Assembly: GCF_000003605.2 (NCBI RefSeq)
Contig: NW_003113318.1
Span: forward strand, 1-26,925
Length of the DNA: 26,925 nt
Reading direction: 5' to 3'
From: Saccoglossus kowalevskii
Lineage: Eukaryota > Hemichordata > Enteropneusta > Harrimaniidae
The position numbers and the translations under genes are program-made. Shown here piece by piece: positions 11,040-24,371 of this stretch. Under the pieces are notes generated by a model. The model saw only the letters and a list, made by a program, of their open reading frames with translations, ran no database searches and was not told the DNA's origin. Position 1 is the stretch's first letter. Each line of letters opens with the position of its first letter.

Positions 11040-12020
11040 CTCTGTGATAGCCAGATATCTGATTGTTGTTGGATGATAAGACATGGTCACTAGTGTTGAC
11101 TTGACAAAAATTTGACCTTTTATAACCAACCCTCCAGCCTCTGTGATAGCCAGATATCTGATTGTTGTTGGATGATAAGACATGGTCACTAGTGTTGGCT
11201 TGACAAAAATTTGACCTTTTATAACCAACCCTCCAGCCTCTGTAATAGCCAGATATCAGATTGCTGTTGGATGATATGACATGGTCACTAGTGTTGACTT
11301 GACAAAAATTTGACCTTTTATAACCAACCCTCCAGCCTCTGTAATAGCCAGATATCTGATTGCTGTTGGATGATATGACATGGTCACTCGTGTTGGCTTG
11401 ACAAAAATTTGACCTTTTATTACCAATCCTCCAGCCTCTGTAATAGCCAGATATCAGATTGCTGTTGGATGATATGACATAGTCACTAGTGTTGACTTGA
11501 CAACAATTTGACCTTTTATAACCAATCCTCCAGCCTCTGTAATAGCCAGATATCTGATTGCTGTTGGATGATATGACATGGTCACTAGTGTTGACTTGAC
11601 AAAAATTTGACCTTTTATAACCAACCCTCCAGCCTCTGTAATAGCCAGATATCTGATTGCTGTTGGATGATATGACATGGTCACTAGTGTTGACTTGACA
11701 ACAATTTGACCTTTTATTACCAATCCTCCAGCCTCTGTTATAGCCAGATATCAGATTGCTGTTGGATGATATGACATAGTCACTAGTGTTGACTTGACAA
11801 CAATTTGACCTTTTATTACCAATCCTCCAGCCTCTGTTATAGCCAGATATCAGATTGCTGTTGGATGATATGACATAGTCACTAGTGTTGACTTGACAAC
11901 AATTTGACCTTTTATTACCAATCCTCCAGCCTCTGTAATAGCCAGATATCTGATTGCTGTTGGATGATATGACATAGTCACTAGTGATGACTTGACAACA
12001 ATTTGACCTTTTATTACCAA
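11040..12020. repeat. Run of near-identical adjacent unit duplications
   Basis: Neighbouring units share private variants here, indicating single-unit duplications. GATGATAAGAC occurs at about 11,075 and 11,174. GACATAGTC occurs near 11,478, 11,773, 11,872 and 11,972, with the 11,773 and 11,872 units essentially the same and both carrying GTTATAG and ATATCAG. A similar triplet of GTCAGATATC units with TTGTTG lies near 9,862, 9,961 and 10,060. Confidence 0.75.
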
Positions 12021-12149
12021 TCCTCCAGCCACTGTAATAGTCAGATATCTGATTGCTGTTGGATGATATGACATGGTCACTAGTGTTGACTTGACAACAA
12101 TTTGACCTTTTATTACCAATCCTCCAGCCTCTGTAATAGCCAGATATCA

Positions 12150-12720
12150 GATTGTTGTTGGATGATATGACATGGTCACTAGTGTTGACTTGACAACAAT
12201 TTGACCTTTTATTACCAATCCTCCAGCCAATGTAATAGCCAGATATCAGATTGCTGTTGGATGATATGACATGGTCACTAGTGTTGGCTTGACAAAAACT
12301 TGACCTTTTATTACCAATCCTCCAGCCTCTGTAATAGCCAGATATCTGATTGTTGTTGGATGATATGACATGGTCACTAGTGTTGACTTGACAACAACTT
12401 GACTTTTTATTACCAATCCTCCAGCCTCTGTAATAGCCAGATATCTGATTGCTGTTGGATGATATGACATGGTCACTAGTGTTGACTTGACAAAAATTTG
12501 ACCTTTTATTACCAATCCTCCAGCCTCTGTAATAGCCAGATATCTGATTGTTGTTGGATGATATGACATGGTCACTAGTGTTGACTTGACAACAACTTGA
12601 CTTTTTATTACCAATCCTCCAGCCTCTGTAATAGCCAGATATCTGATTGCTGTTGGATGATATGACATGGTCACTTGTGTTGACTTGACAAAAATTTGAC
12701 CTTTTATTACCAATCCTCCA
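12150..12720. repeat. Block copy: units with AACAACTTGAC(T)5, second location
   Basis: This is the second copy of the block at 1,880-2,450. It repeats the GCCAATG unit, the TTGGCTTGACAAAAACTTGACC unit and the AACTTGACTTTTT units in the same order, with the CACTTGTG unit following. It lacks the 1-bp insertion seen at 1,869-1,872, so that insertion is private to the first copy. It then passes abruptly, near 12,870, into units matching 8,920-9,110. Confidence 0.75.
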
Positions 12721-12929
12721 GCCTCTGTAATAGCCAGATATCTGATTGCTGTTGGATGATATGACATGGTCACTAGTGTTGACTTGACAAAAATTTGACC
12801 TTTTATTACCAATCCTCCAGCCTCTGTAATAGCCAGATATCTGATTGCTGTTGGATGATATGACATGGTCACTAGTTTTGATTTGACAAAAATTTGAACT
12901 TTTATAACCAACCCTCCAACCTCTGTAAT

Positions 12930-13800
12930 AGCCAGATATCAGATTGCTGTTGGATGATATGACATGGTCACTCGTGTTGACTTCACAAAAATTTGACCTT
13001 TAATTACCAATCCTCCAGCCTCTGTTATAGCCAGATATCAGATTGCTGTTGGATGATGACATGGTCACTCGTGTTGACTTGACAAAAATTTGACCTTTAA
13101 TTACCAACCCTCCAGCCTCTGTTATAGCCAGATATCAGATTGCTGTTGGATGATGACATGGTCACTAGTGTTGACTTGACAACAATTTGACCTTTTATTA
13201 CCAATCCTCCAGCCTCTGTTATAGCCAGATATCTGATTGCTGTTGGATGATATGACATGGTCACTAGTGTTGACTTGACAAAAATTTGACCTTTTGTTAC
13301 CAATCCTCCAGCCTCTGTAATAGCCAGATATCTGATTGCTGTTGGATGATATGACATGGTCACTAGTGTTGATTTGACAAAAATTTGACCTTTTATAACC
13401 AACCCTCCAGCCTCTGTAATAGCCAGATATCTGATTGCTGTTGGATGATATGACATGGTCACTAGTGATGGCTTGACAAAAATTTGACCTTTTATTACCA
13501 ATCCTCCAGCCTCTGTGATAGCCAGATATCTATTTGCTGTTGGATGATGACATGGTCACTCGTGTTGACTTGACAAAAATTTGACCTTTTATTACCAATC
13601 CTCCAGCCTCTGTAATAGCCAGATATCTGATTGCTGTTGGATGATATGACATGGTCACTAGTGATGGCTTGACAAAAATTTGACCTTTTATAACCAACCC
13701 TCCAGCCTCTGTAATAGCCAGATATCTGATTGCTGTTGGATGATATGACATGGTCACTAGTGATGGCTTGACAAAAATTTGACCTTTTATTACCAATCCT
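12930..13800. repeat. Block with TCTATTTGC unit, copy 2 of 4
   Basis: The order of variants is as in copy 1. Here the second 2-bp-deleted unit is preceded by CTTTAATTACC, and one unit has CTTTTGTTACC (near 13,294) instead of CTTTTATTACC. Both are useful private markers of this copy. Confidence 0.8.
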
Positions 13801-13809
13801 CCAGCCTCT

Positions 13810-16000
13810 GTGATAGCCAGATATCTAATTGCTGTTGGATGATGACATGGTCACTCGTGTTGACTTGACAAAAATTTGACCTTTTATTACCAATCCTCCA
13901 GCCTCTGTAATAGTCAGATATCTGATTGCTGTTGGATGATATGACATGGTCACTAGTGTTGATTTGACAAAAATTTGACCTTTTATTACCAATCCTCCAG
14001 CCTCTGTAATAGCCAGATATCTGATTGTTGTTGGATGATATGACATGGTCACTCGTGTTGACTTGACACAAATTTGACCTTTTATTACCAATCCTCCAGC
14101 CTCTGTAATAGCCAGATATCTGATTGCTGTTGGATGATATGACATGGTCACTAGTGTTGATTTGACAAAAATTTGACCTTTTATAACCAACCCTCCAGCC
14201 TCTGTAATAGCCAGATATCTGATTGCTGTTGGATGATATGACATGGTCACTCGTGATGGCTTGACAAAAATTTGACCTTTCATTACCAATCCTCCCGCCT
14301 CTGTAATAGCCAGATATCTGATTGCTGTTGGATGATATGACATGGTCACGCGTGTTGGCTTGACAAAAATTTGACCTTTTATTACCAATCCTCCAGCCAC
14401 TGTAATAGCCAGATATCAGATTGCTGTTGGATGATATGACATGGTCACTAGTGTTGACTTAACAAAAATTTGACCTTTTATAACCAACCCTCCAGCCTCT
14501 GTAATAGCCAGATATCTGATTGCTGTTGGATGATATGACATGGTCACTAGTGTTGACTTGACAAAAATTTGACCTTTTATTACCAATCCTCCAACCTATG
14601 TAATAGCCAGATATCAGATTGCTGTTGGATGATACGACATGGTCACTAGTGATGGCTTGACAAAAATTTGACCTTTTATTACCAATCCTCCAGCCTCTGT
14701 AATAGCCAGATATCTGATTGCTGTTGGATGATATGACATGGTCACTAGTGTTGACTTGACAAAAATTTGACCTTTTATTACCAATCCTCCAGCCACTGTA
14801 ATAGCCAGATATCTGATTGCTGTTGGATGATATGACATGGTCACTAGTGATGGCTTGACAAAAATTTGACCTTTTATAACCAACCCTCCAGCCTCTGTAA
14901 TAGCCAGATATCTGATTGCTGTTGGATGATATGACATGGTCACTAGTGTTGACTTGACAAAAATTTGACCTTTTATTACCAATCCTCCAGCCTCTGTAAT
15001 AGCCAGATATCTGATTGTTGTTGGATGATATGACATGGTCACTCGTGTTGACTTGACAAAAATTTGACCTTTTATTACCAATCCTCTAGCCTCTGTAATA
15101 GCCAGATATCTGATTGTTGTTGGATGATATGACATGGTCACTCGTGTTGACTTGACAAAAATTTGACCTTTTATTACCAATCCTCTAGCCTCTGTAATAG
15201 CCAGATATCTGATTGCTGTTGGATGATATGACATGGTCACTAGTGTTGACTTGACAAAAAATGGACCTTTTATTACCAATCCTCCAGCCACTGTAATAGC
15301 CAGATATCTGATTGCTGTTGGATGATATGACATGACATGGTCACTAGTGTTGACTTGACAAAAATTTGACCTTTTATAACCAACTCTCCAGCCTTTGTAA
15401 TAGCCAGATATCTGATTGCTGTTGGATGATGACATGGTCACTAGTGTTGACTTGACAAAAATTTGACCTTTTATTACCAATCCTCCAGCCTCTGTTATAG
15501 CCAGATATCTGATTGTTGTTGGATGATATGACATGGTCACTAGTGTTGACTTGACAAAAATTTGACCTTTTATTACTAATCCTCCAGCCAATGTAATAGC
15601 CAGATATCAGATTGCTGTTGGATGATATGACATGGTCACTCGTGTTGACTTCACAAAAATTTGACCTTTTATTACCAATCCTCCAGCCTCTGTAATAGCC
15701 AGATATCTGATTGCTGTTGGATGATATGACATGGTCACTAGAGTTGGCTTGACAAAAATTTGACCTTTTATTACAAATTCTCCAGCCTCTGTAATAGCCA
15801 GATATCTGATTGCAGTTGGATGATATGACATATTCACTAGTGTTGACTTGACAAAAACTTGACCTTTTATTACCAATCCTCCAGCCTCTGTAATAGCCAG
15901 ATATCTGATTGCTGTTGGATGATATGACATGGTCACTAGTGTTGATTTGACAAAAATTTGAACTTTTATAACCAACCCTCCAACCTCTGTAATAGCCAGA
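13810..16000. repeat. ~2.2-kb block, second copy of the 7,012-bp-offset duplication
   Basis: This is the copy of 6,800-9,000, with matching markers at 14,293 (TCCCGCC), 14,347, 15,324 and 15,829 (CATATTC). Units just to the left (12,930-13,800) also resemble 5,640-6,480, but at an offset of 7,307. The 295-bp difference equals three units with one 2-bp deletion, so a three-unit segment present at 6,480-6,780 is missing here. Confidence 0.85.
14290..15610. repeat. ~1.3-kb higher-order block, copy 3 of 3
   Basis: This copy carries CACGCGTG at 14,347, CCAACCTATG near 14,592, CGAC at 14,635, the 104-bp unit with extra GACAT at 15,324, and the 2-bp deletion near 15,428. Relative to copy 2 the offset is 7,012 at the first marker, 6,913 at GATACGAC and 7,012 again at the 104-bp unit. 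One 99-bp unit was therefore lost (near 14,540) and one gained (near 15,000) since the copies separated. Confidence 0.85.
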
Positions 16001-17140
16001 TATCAGATTGCTGTTGGATGATATGACATGGTCACTCGTGTTGACTTCACAAAAAATGGACCTTTTATTACCAATCCTCCAGCCTCTGTAATTGCCAGAT
16101 ATCTGATTGCAGTTGGATGATATGACATGGTCACTAGTGTTGACTTGACAAAAATTTGACCTTTTATTACCAATCCTCCAGCCTCTGTAATAGCCAGATA
16201 TCTGATTGCTGTTGGATGATATGACATGGTCACTAGTGTTGATTTGACAAAAATTTGACCTTTTATAACCAACCCTCCAGCCTCTGTAATAGCCAGATAT
16301 CAGATTGCTGTTGGATGATATGACATGGTCACTAGTGATGGCTTGACAAAAATTTGACCTTTTATTACTAATCCTCCAGCCTCTGTAATAGCCAGATATC
16401 TGATTGCTGTTGGATGATATGACATGGTCACTAGTGTTGATTTGACAAAAATTTGACCTTTTATAACCAACCCTCCAGCCTCTGTAATAGCCAGATATCA
16501 GATTGCTGTTGGATGATATGACATGGTCACTAGTGTTGACTTGACAAAAATTTGACCTTTTATTACTAATCCTCCAGCCAATGTAATAGCCAGATATCAG
16601 ATTGCTGTTGGATGATATGACATGGTCACTCGTGTTGACTTCACAAAAATTTGACCTTTTATTACCAATCCTCCAGCCTCTGTAATAGCCAGATATCTGA
16701 TTGCTGTTGGATGATATGACATGGTCACTAGAGTTGGCTTGACAAAAATTTGACCTTTTATTACAAATTCTCCAGCCTCTGTAATAGCCAGATATCTGAT
16801 TGCTGTTGGATGATATGACATGGTCACTAGTGTTGATTTGACAAAAATTTGACCTTTTATAACCAACCCTCCAGCCTCTGTAATAGCCAGATATCAGATT
16901 GCTGTTGGATGATATGACATGGTCACTAGTGTTGACTTGACAAAAATTTGACCTTTTATTACTAATCCTCCAGCCAATGTAATAGCCAGATATCAGATTG
17001 CTGTTGGATGATATGACATGGTCACTCGTGTTGACTTCACAAAAATTTGACCTTTTATTACCAATCCTCCAGCCTCTGTAATAGCCAGATATCTGATTGC
17101 TGTTGGATGATATGACATGGTCACTAGAGTTGGCTTGACA
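15730..17140. repeat. Local 10-unit and 4-unit duplications
   Basis: The CACTAGAGTTGGC unit is found at 15,741, 16,731 and 17,127 (spacings 990 and 396, exactly ten and four units). The ACTAATCC/GCCAATG unit is at 16,565 and 16,961, also 396 apart. The three copies diverge little, which suggests recent slippage-like or unequal-exchange events inside an older block. Confidence 0.85.
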
Positions 17141-17879
17141 AAAATTTTACCTTTTATTACAAATTCTCCAGCCTCTGTAATAGCCAGATATCTGATTGCT
17201 GTTGGATGATATGACATGGTCACTCGTGTTGACTTGACAAAAATTTGACCTTTTATTACCAATCCTCCAGCCTCTGTAATAGTCAGATATCTGATTGCTG
17301 TTGGATGATATGACATGGTCACTAGTGTTGACTTGACAAAAATTTGACCTTTTATTACCAATCCTCCAGCCTCTGTAATAGCCAGATATCTGATTGCTGT
17401 TGGATGATATGACATGGTCACTAGTGTTGATTTGACAAAAATTTGAACTTTTATAACCAACCCTCCAACCTCTGTAATAGCCAGATATCTGATTGCTGTT
17501 GGATGATATGACATGGTCACTAGTGTTGATTTGACAACAATTTGACCTTTTATTACCAACCCTCCAGCCTCTGTAATAGCCAGATATCAGATTGCTGTTG
17601 GATGATATGACATGGTCACTCGTGTTGACTTCACAAAAATTTGACCTTTTATTACCAATCCTCCAGCCTCTGTAATAGCCAGATATCTGATTGCTGTTGG
17701 ATGATATGACATGGTCACTAGTGTTGACTTAACAAAAATTTGACCTTTTATAACCAACCCTCCAGCCTCTGTGATAGCCAGATATCTGATTGCTGTTGGA
17801 TGATATGACATGGTCACTCGTGTTGACTTGACAACAATTTGACCTTTTATTACCAATCCTCCAGCCTCTGTAATAGCCA

Positions 17880-19080
17880 GATATCTGATTGCTGTTGGAT
17901 GATGACATGGTCACTCGTGTTGACTTGACAAAAATTTGACCTTTTATTACCAATCCTCCAGCCTCTGTAATAGCCAGATATCTGATTGCTGTTGGATGAT
18001 ATGACATGGTCACTAGTGTTGACTTGACAAAAATTTGACCTTTTATTACCAACCCTCCAGCCTCTGTAATAGCCAGATATCTGATTGTTGTTGGATGATA
18101 TGACATGGTCACTAGTCTTGATTTTACAACAATTTGACCTTTTATTACCAACCCTCCAGCCTCTGTTATAGCCAGATATCTGATTGCTGTTGGATGATAT
18201 GACATGGTCACTAGTGTTGGCTTGACAAAAATTTGACCTTTTATAACCAACCCTCCAGCCTCTGTTATAGCCAGATATCTGATTGCTGTTGGATGATATG
18301 ACATGGTCACTAGTGTTGACTTGACAAAAATTTGACCTTTTATAACCAACCCTCCAACCTCTGTAATAGCCAGATATCTGATTGCTGTTGGATGATATGA
18401 CATGGTCACTAGTGTTGACTTGACAAAAATTTGACCTTTTATTACCAATCCTCCAGCCTCTGTAATAGCCAGATATCTGATTGCTGTTGGATGATGACAT
18501 GGTCACTCGTGTTGACTTGACAAAAATTTGACCTTTTATTACCAATCCTCCAGCCTCTGTAATAGCCAGATATCTGATTGCTGTTGGATGATATGACATG
18601 GTCACTAGTGTTGACTTGACAAAAATTTGACCTTTTATTACCAACCCTCCAGCCTCTGTAATAGCCAGATATCTGATTGTTGTTGGATGATATGACATGG
18701 TCACTAGTCTTGATTTTACAACAATTTGACCTTTTATTACCAACCCTCCAGCCTCTGTTATAGCCAGATATCTGATTGCTGTTGGATGATATGACATGGT
18801 CACTAGTCTTGATTTTACAACAATTTGACCTTTTATTACCAACCCTCCAGCCTCTGTTATAGCCAGATATCTGATTGCTGTTGGATGATGACATGGTCAC
18901 TCGTGTTGACTTGACAAAAATTTGACCTTTTATTACCAATCCTCCAGCCTCTGTAATAGCCAGATATCTGATTGCTGTTGGATGATATGACATGGTCACT
19001 AGTGTTGACTTGACAAAAATTTGACCTTTTATTACCAACCCTTCAGCCTCTGTAACTGCCAGATATCTGATTGCTGTTGG
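17880..19080. repeat. Six-unit local duplication (592-bp offset)
   Basis: A run starting with a 2-bp-deleted unit and including the rare CTTGATTTTACAAC unit is repeated 592 bp later (six units minus 2 bp): CTTGATTTT at 18,117 and 18,709. The latter unit is duplicated again 99 bp further on (18,808). Two-bp deletions mark the start of each round near 17,900, 18,491 and 18,886. Confidence 0.8.
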
Positions 19081-19900
19081 ATGATGACATGGTCACTAGT
19101 CTTGATTTGACAAAAATTTGACCTTTTATTACCAATCCTCCAGCTCTGTAATAGCCAGATATCTGATTGCTGTTGGATGATATGACATGGTCACTAGTGT
19201 TGGCTTGACAAAAATTTGACCTTTTATAACCAACCCTCCAGCCTCTGTAACTGCCAGATATCTGATTGCTGTTGGATGATGACATGGTCACTAGTCTTGA
19301 TTTGACAAAAATTTGACCTTTTATTACCAATCCTCCAGCCTCTGTAATAGCCAGATATCTGATTGCTGTTGGATGATATGACATGGTCACTAGTGTTGAC
19401 TTGACAAAAACTTGACCTTTTATAACCAACCCTCCAACCTCTGTAATAGCCAGATATCTGATTGCTGTTGGATGATATGACGTGGTCATTAGTGTTGACT
19501 TGACAACAATTTGACCTTTTATTACCAATCCTCCAGCCTCTGTAATAGCCAGATATCTGATTGCTGTTGGATGATATGACATGGTCACTAGTGTTGGCTT
19601 GACAACAATTTGACCTTTTATTACCAATCCTCCAGCCTCTGTAATAGCCAGATATCTGATTGTTGTTGGATGATATGACATGGTCACTAGTGTTGGCTTG
19701 ACAACAATTTGACCTTTTATTACCAATCCTCCAGCCTCTGTAATAGCCAGATATCTGATTGTTGTTGGATGATATGACATGGTCACTAGTGTTGGCTTGA
19801 CAACAATTTGACCTTTTATAACCAACCCTCCAGCCTCTGTAATAGCCAGATATCTGATTGCTGTTGGATGATATGACATGGTCACGAGTGTTGAATTGAC
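19040..19900. repeat. Block with GACGTGGTCATT unit, paired with 23.9-24.3 kb
   Basis: Units with GTAACTGCC, CTTGATTTGAC, AACTTGACC and GACGTGGTCATT appear in the same order near 23,880-24,330. The CGTGG motif is at 19,481 and 24,112 (offset 4,631). The copy here is longer, with three consecutive TTGGCTTGACAACAAT units. Confidence 0.7.
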
Positions 19901-20639
19901 AAAAATTTGACCTTTTATTACCAACCCTCCAGCCTCTGTTATAGCCAGATATCAGATTGCTGTTGGATGATATGACATGGTCATTAGTGTTGACTTGACA
20001 AAAACTTGACCTTTTATAACCAACCCTCCAACCTCTGTAATAGCCAGATATCTGATTGCTGTTGGATGATATGACATAGTCACGAGTGTTGAATTGACAA
20101 AAATTTGACCTTTTATTACCAACCCTCCAGCCTCTGTTATAGCCAGATATCAGATTGCTGTTGGATGATGACATGGTCACTAGTGTTGACTTGACAACAA
20201 TTTGACCTTTTATTACCAATCCTCCAGCCTCTGTTATAGCCAGATATCTGATTTCTGTTGGATGATATGACATGGTCACTAGTGTTGACTTGACAAAAAT
20301 TTGACCTTTTATAACCAACCCTCCAGCCTCTGTAATAGCCAGATATCAGATTGCTGTTGGATGATATGACATAGTCACTAGTGTTGACTTGACAACAATT
20401 TGACCTTTTATTACCAACCCTCCAGCCTCTGTAACTGCCAGATATCTGATTGCTGTTGGATGATGACATGGTCACTAGTCTTGATTTGACAAAAATTTGA
20501 CCTTTTATTACCAATCCTCCAGCCTCTGTAATAGCCAGATATCTGATTGCTGTTGGATGATATGACATGGTCACTAGTGTTGACTTGACAAAAATTTGAC
20601 CTTTTATTACCAATCCTCCAGCCTCTGTAATAGCCAGAT

Positions 20640-21110
20640 ATCTGATTGCTGTTGGATGATATGACATGGTCACTAGTGTTGGCTTGACAACAATTTGACC
20701 TTTTATTACCAATCCTCCAGCCTCTGTAATAGCCAGATATCTGATTGTTGTTGGATGATATGACATGGTCACTAGTGTTGGCTTGACAACAATTTGACCT
20801 TTTATTACCAATCCTCCAGCCTCTGTAATAGCCAGATATCTGATTGTTGTTGGATGATATGACATGGTCACTAGTGTTGGCTTGACAACAATTTGACCTT
20901 TTATAACCAACCCTCCAGCCTCTGTAATAGCCAGATATCTGATTGCTGTTGGATGATATGACATGGTCATTAGTGTTGACTTGACAAAAACTTGACCTTT
21001 TATAACCAACCCTCCAACCTCTGTAATAGCCAGATATCTGATTGCTGTTGGATGATATGACATGGTCACGAGTGTTGAATTGACAAAAATTTGACATTTT
21101 ATTACCAACC
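20640..21110. repeat. TTGGCTT/ACAACAAT block, copy 1 of 3
   Basis: Three successive TTGGCTTGACAACAAT units are followed by a GGTCATTAG unit (GGTC at 20,965) and a CACGAGTGTTGAATTGAC unit. The series recurs at offsets 2,461 (GGTC at 23,426) and a further 2,071 (25,497). The TTGACATTTTATT substitution (21,091 and 23,552) is shared by copies 1 and 2 only. Confidence 0.85.
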
Positions 21111-21399
21111 CTCCAGCCTCTGTTATAGCCAGATATCAGATTGCTGTTGGATGATGACATGGTCACTAGTGTTGACTTGACAACAATTTGACCTTTTATT
21201 ACCAATCCTCCAGCCTCTGTTATAGCCAGATATCTGATTGCTGTTGGATGATATGACATGGTCACTAGTGTTGACTTGACACAAATTTGACCTTTTATAA
21301 CCAACCCTCCAGCCTCTGTAATAGCCAGATATCTGATTGCTGTTGGATGATATGACATGGTCACGAGTGTTGACTTGACAAAAATTTGACCTTTTATTA

Positions 21400-22200
21400 C
21401 CAACCCTCCAGCCTCTGTTATAGCCAGATATCAGATTGCTGTTGGATGATGACATGGTCACTCGTGTTGACTTGACAAAAATTTGACCTTTTATTACCAA
21501 CCCTCCAGCCTCTGTTATAGCCAGATATCAGATTGCTGTTGGATGATGACATGGTCACTAGTGTTGACTTGACAACAATTTGACCTTTTATTACCAATCC
21601 TCCAGCCTCTGTTATAGCCAGATATCTGATTGCTGTTGGATGATATGACATGGTCACTAGTGTTGACTTGACAAAAATTTGACCTTTTATTACCAATCCC
21701 CCAGCCTCTGTAATAGCCAGATATCTGATTGCTGTTGGATGATATGACATGGTCACTAGTGTTGATTTGACAAAAAATTGACCTTTTATAACCAACCCTC
21801 CAGACTCTGTAATAGCCAGATATCTGATTGCTGTTGGATGATATGACATGGTCACTAGTGATGGCTTGACAAAAATTTGACCTTTTATTACCAATCCTCC
21901 AGCCTCTGTGATAGCCAGATATCTATTTGCTGTTGGATGATGACATGGTCACTCGTGTTGACTTGACAAAAATTTGACCTTTTATTACCAATCCTCCAGC
22001 CTCTGTAATAGCCAGATATCTGATTGCTGTTGGATGATATGACATGGTCACTAGTGATGGCTTGACAAAAATTTGACCTTTTATAACCAACCCTCCAGCC
22101 TCTGTAATAGCCAGATATCTGATTGCTGTTGGATGATATGACATGGTCACTAGTGATGGCTTGACAAAAATTTGACCTTTTATTACCAATCCTCCAGCCT
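21400..22200. repeat. Block with TCTATTTGC unit, copy 3 of 4
   Basis: The variant series of copy 1 recurs, with private changes CAATCCCCCAG near 21,694 and CCAGACTCTG near 21,801. The offset to copy 4 is 4,335 bp. Confidence 0.8.
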
Positions 22201-22429
22201 CTGTGATAGCCAGATATCTAATTGCTGTTGGATGATGACATGGTCACTCGTGTTGACTTGACAAAAATTTGACCTTTTATTACCAATCCTCCAGCCTCTG
22301 TAATAGTCAGATATCTGATTGCTGTTGGATGATATGACATGGTCACTAGTGTTGATTTGACAAAAATTTGACCTTTTATTACCAATCCTCCAGCCTCTGT
22401 AATAGCCAGATATCTGATTGCTGTTGGAT

Positions 22430-22890
22430 GATATGACTTGGTCACGAGTGTTGACTTGACAAAAATTTGACCTTTTATAACCAACCCTCCAGCCTCTGTA
22501 ATAGCCAGATATCTGATTGCTGTTGGATGATATGACATGGTCACTAGTGTTGATTTGACAAAAATTTGACCTTTTATTACCAATCCCCCAGCCTCTGTAA
22601 TAGTCAGATATCTGATTGCTGTTGGATGATATGACATGGTCACTAGTGATGGCTTGACAAAAATTTGACCTTTTATTACCAATCCTCCAGCCTCTGTAAT
22701 AGTCAGATATCTGATTGCTGTTGGATGATATGACATGGTCACTAGTTTTGACTTGACAAAAATTTGACCTTTTATAACCAACTCTCCAGCCTCTGTAATA
22801 GCCAGATATCTGATTGCTGTTGGATGATGACATGGTCACTAGTGTTGACTTGACAAAAATTTGACCTTTTATTACCAATCCTCCAGCCAA
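22430..22890. repeat. GTCAGATATC/CAATCCCCCAG block, paired with 24.6-25.06 kb
   Basis: CAATCCCCCAG at 22,581 and 24,749 (offset 2,168) sits in the same unit context in both places: GTCAGATATC units, a GATGGCTTGAC unit, a CACTAGTTTTGA unit and an AACTCTCCAGCC unit with the 2-bp deletion that follows. The second copy carries a private GATGACATGAC near 24,895. Confidence 0.75.
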
Positions 22891-23099
22891 TGTAATAGCC
22901 AGATATCTGATTGCTGTTGGATGATGACATGGTCACTAGTGTTGACTTGACAAAAATTTGACCTTTTATTACCAATCCTCCAGCCTCTGTAATAGCCAGA
23001 TATCTGATTGCTGTTGGATGATATGACATGGTCACTAGTGTTGACTTGACAAAAATTTGACCTTTTATTACCAATCCTCCAGCCTCTGTAATAGCCAGA

Positions 23100-23570
23100 T
23101 ATCTGATTGCTGTTGGATGATATGACATGGTCACTAGTGTTGGCTTGACAACAATTTGACCTTTTATTACCAATCCTCCAGCCTCTGTAATAGCCAGATA
23201 TCTGATTGTTGTTGGATGATATGACATGGTCACTAGTGTTGGCTTGACAACAATTTGACCTTTTATTACCAATCCTCCAGCCTCTGTAATAGCCAGATAT
23301 CTGATTGTTGTTGGATGATATGACATGGTCACTAGTGTTGGCTTGACAACAATTTGACCTTTTATAACCAACCCTCCAGCCTCTGTAATAGCCAGATATC
23401 TGATTGCTGTTGGATGATATGACATGGTCATTAGTGTTGACTTGACAAAAACTTGACCTTTTATAACCAACCCTCCAACCTCTGTAATAGCCAGATATCT
23501 GATTGCTGTTGGATGATATGACATGGTCACGAGTGTTGAATTGACAAAAATTTGACATTTTATTACCAAC
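23100..23570. repeat. TTGGCTT/ACAACAAT block, copy 2 of 3
   Basis: This copy matches copy 1 at 2,461 bp offset, including the rare TTGACATTTTATT variant at 23,552. The segment that follows (23,590-23,880, with GATTTCTGTTGG) also resembles 20,140-20,400, so units have been reshuffled between the copies. Confidence 0.85.
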
Positions 23571-24371
23571 CCTCCAGCCTCTGTTATAGCCAGATATCAG
23601 ATTGCTGTTGGATGATGACATGGTCACTAGTGTTGACTTGACAACAATTTGACCTTTTATTACCAATCCTCCAGCCTCTGTTATAGCCAGATATCTGATT
23701 TCTGTTGGATGATATGACATGGTCACTAGTGTTGACTTGACAAAAATTTGACCTTTTATAACCAACCCTCCAGCCTCTGTAATAGCCAGATATCAGATTG
23801 CTGTTGGATGATATGACATAGTCACTAGTGTTGACTTGACAACAATTTGACCTTTTATTACCAACCCTCCAGCCTCTGTAACTGCCAGATATCTGATTGC
23901 TGTTGGATGATGACATGGTCACTAGTCTTGATTTGACAAAAATTTGACCTTTTATTACCAATCCTCCAGCCTCTGTTATAGCCAGATATCTGATTGCTGT
24001 TGGATGATATGACATGGTCACTAGTGTTGACTTGACAAAAACTTGACCTTTTATAACCAACCCTCCAACCTCTGTAATAGCCAGATATCTGATTGCTGTT
24101 GGATGATATGACGTGGTCATTAGTGTTGACTTGACAACAATTTGACCTTTTATTACCAATCCTCCAGCCTCTGTAATAGCCAGATATCTGATTGCTGTTG
24201 GATGATATGACATGGTCACTAGTGTTGGCTTGACAACAATTTGACCTTTTATTACCAATCCTCCAGCCTCTGTAATAGCCAGATATCTGATTGTTGTTGG
24301 ATGATATGACATGGTCACTAGTGTTGGCTTGACAAAAATTTGACCTTTTATTACCAACCCTCCAGCCTCTG

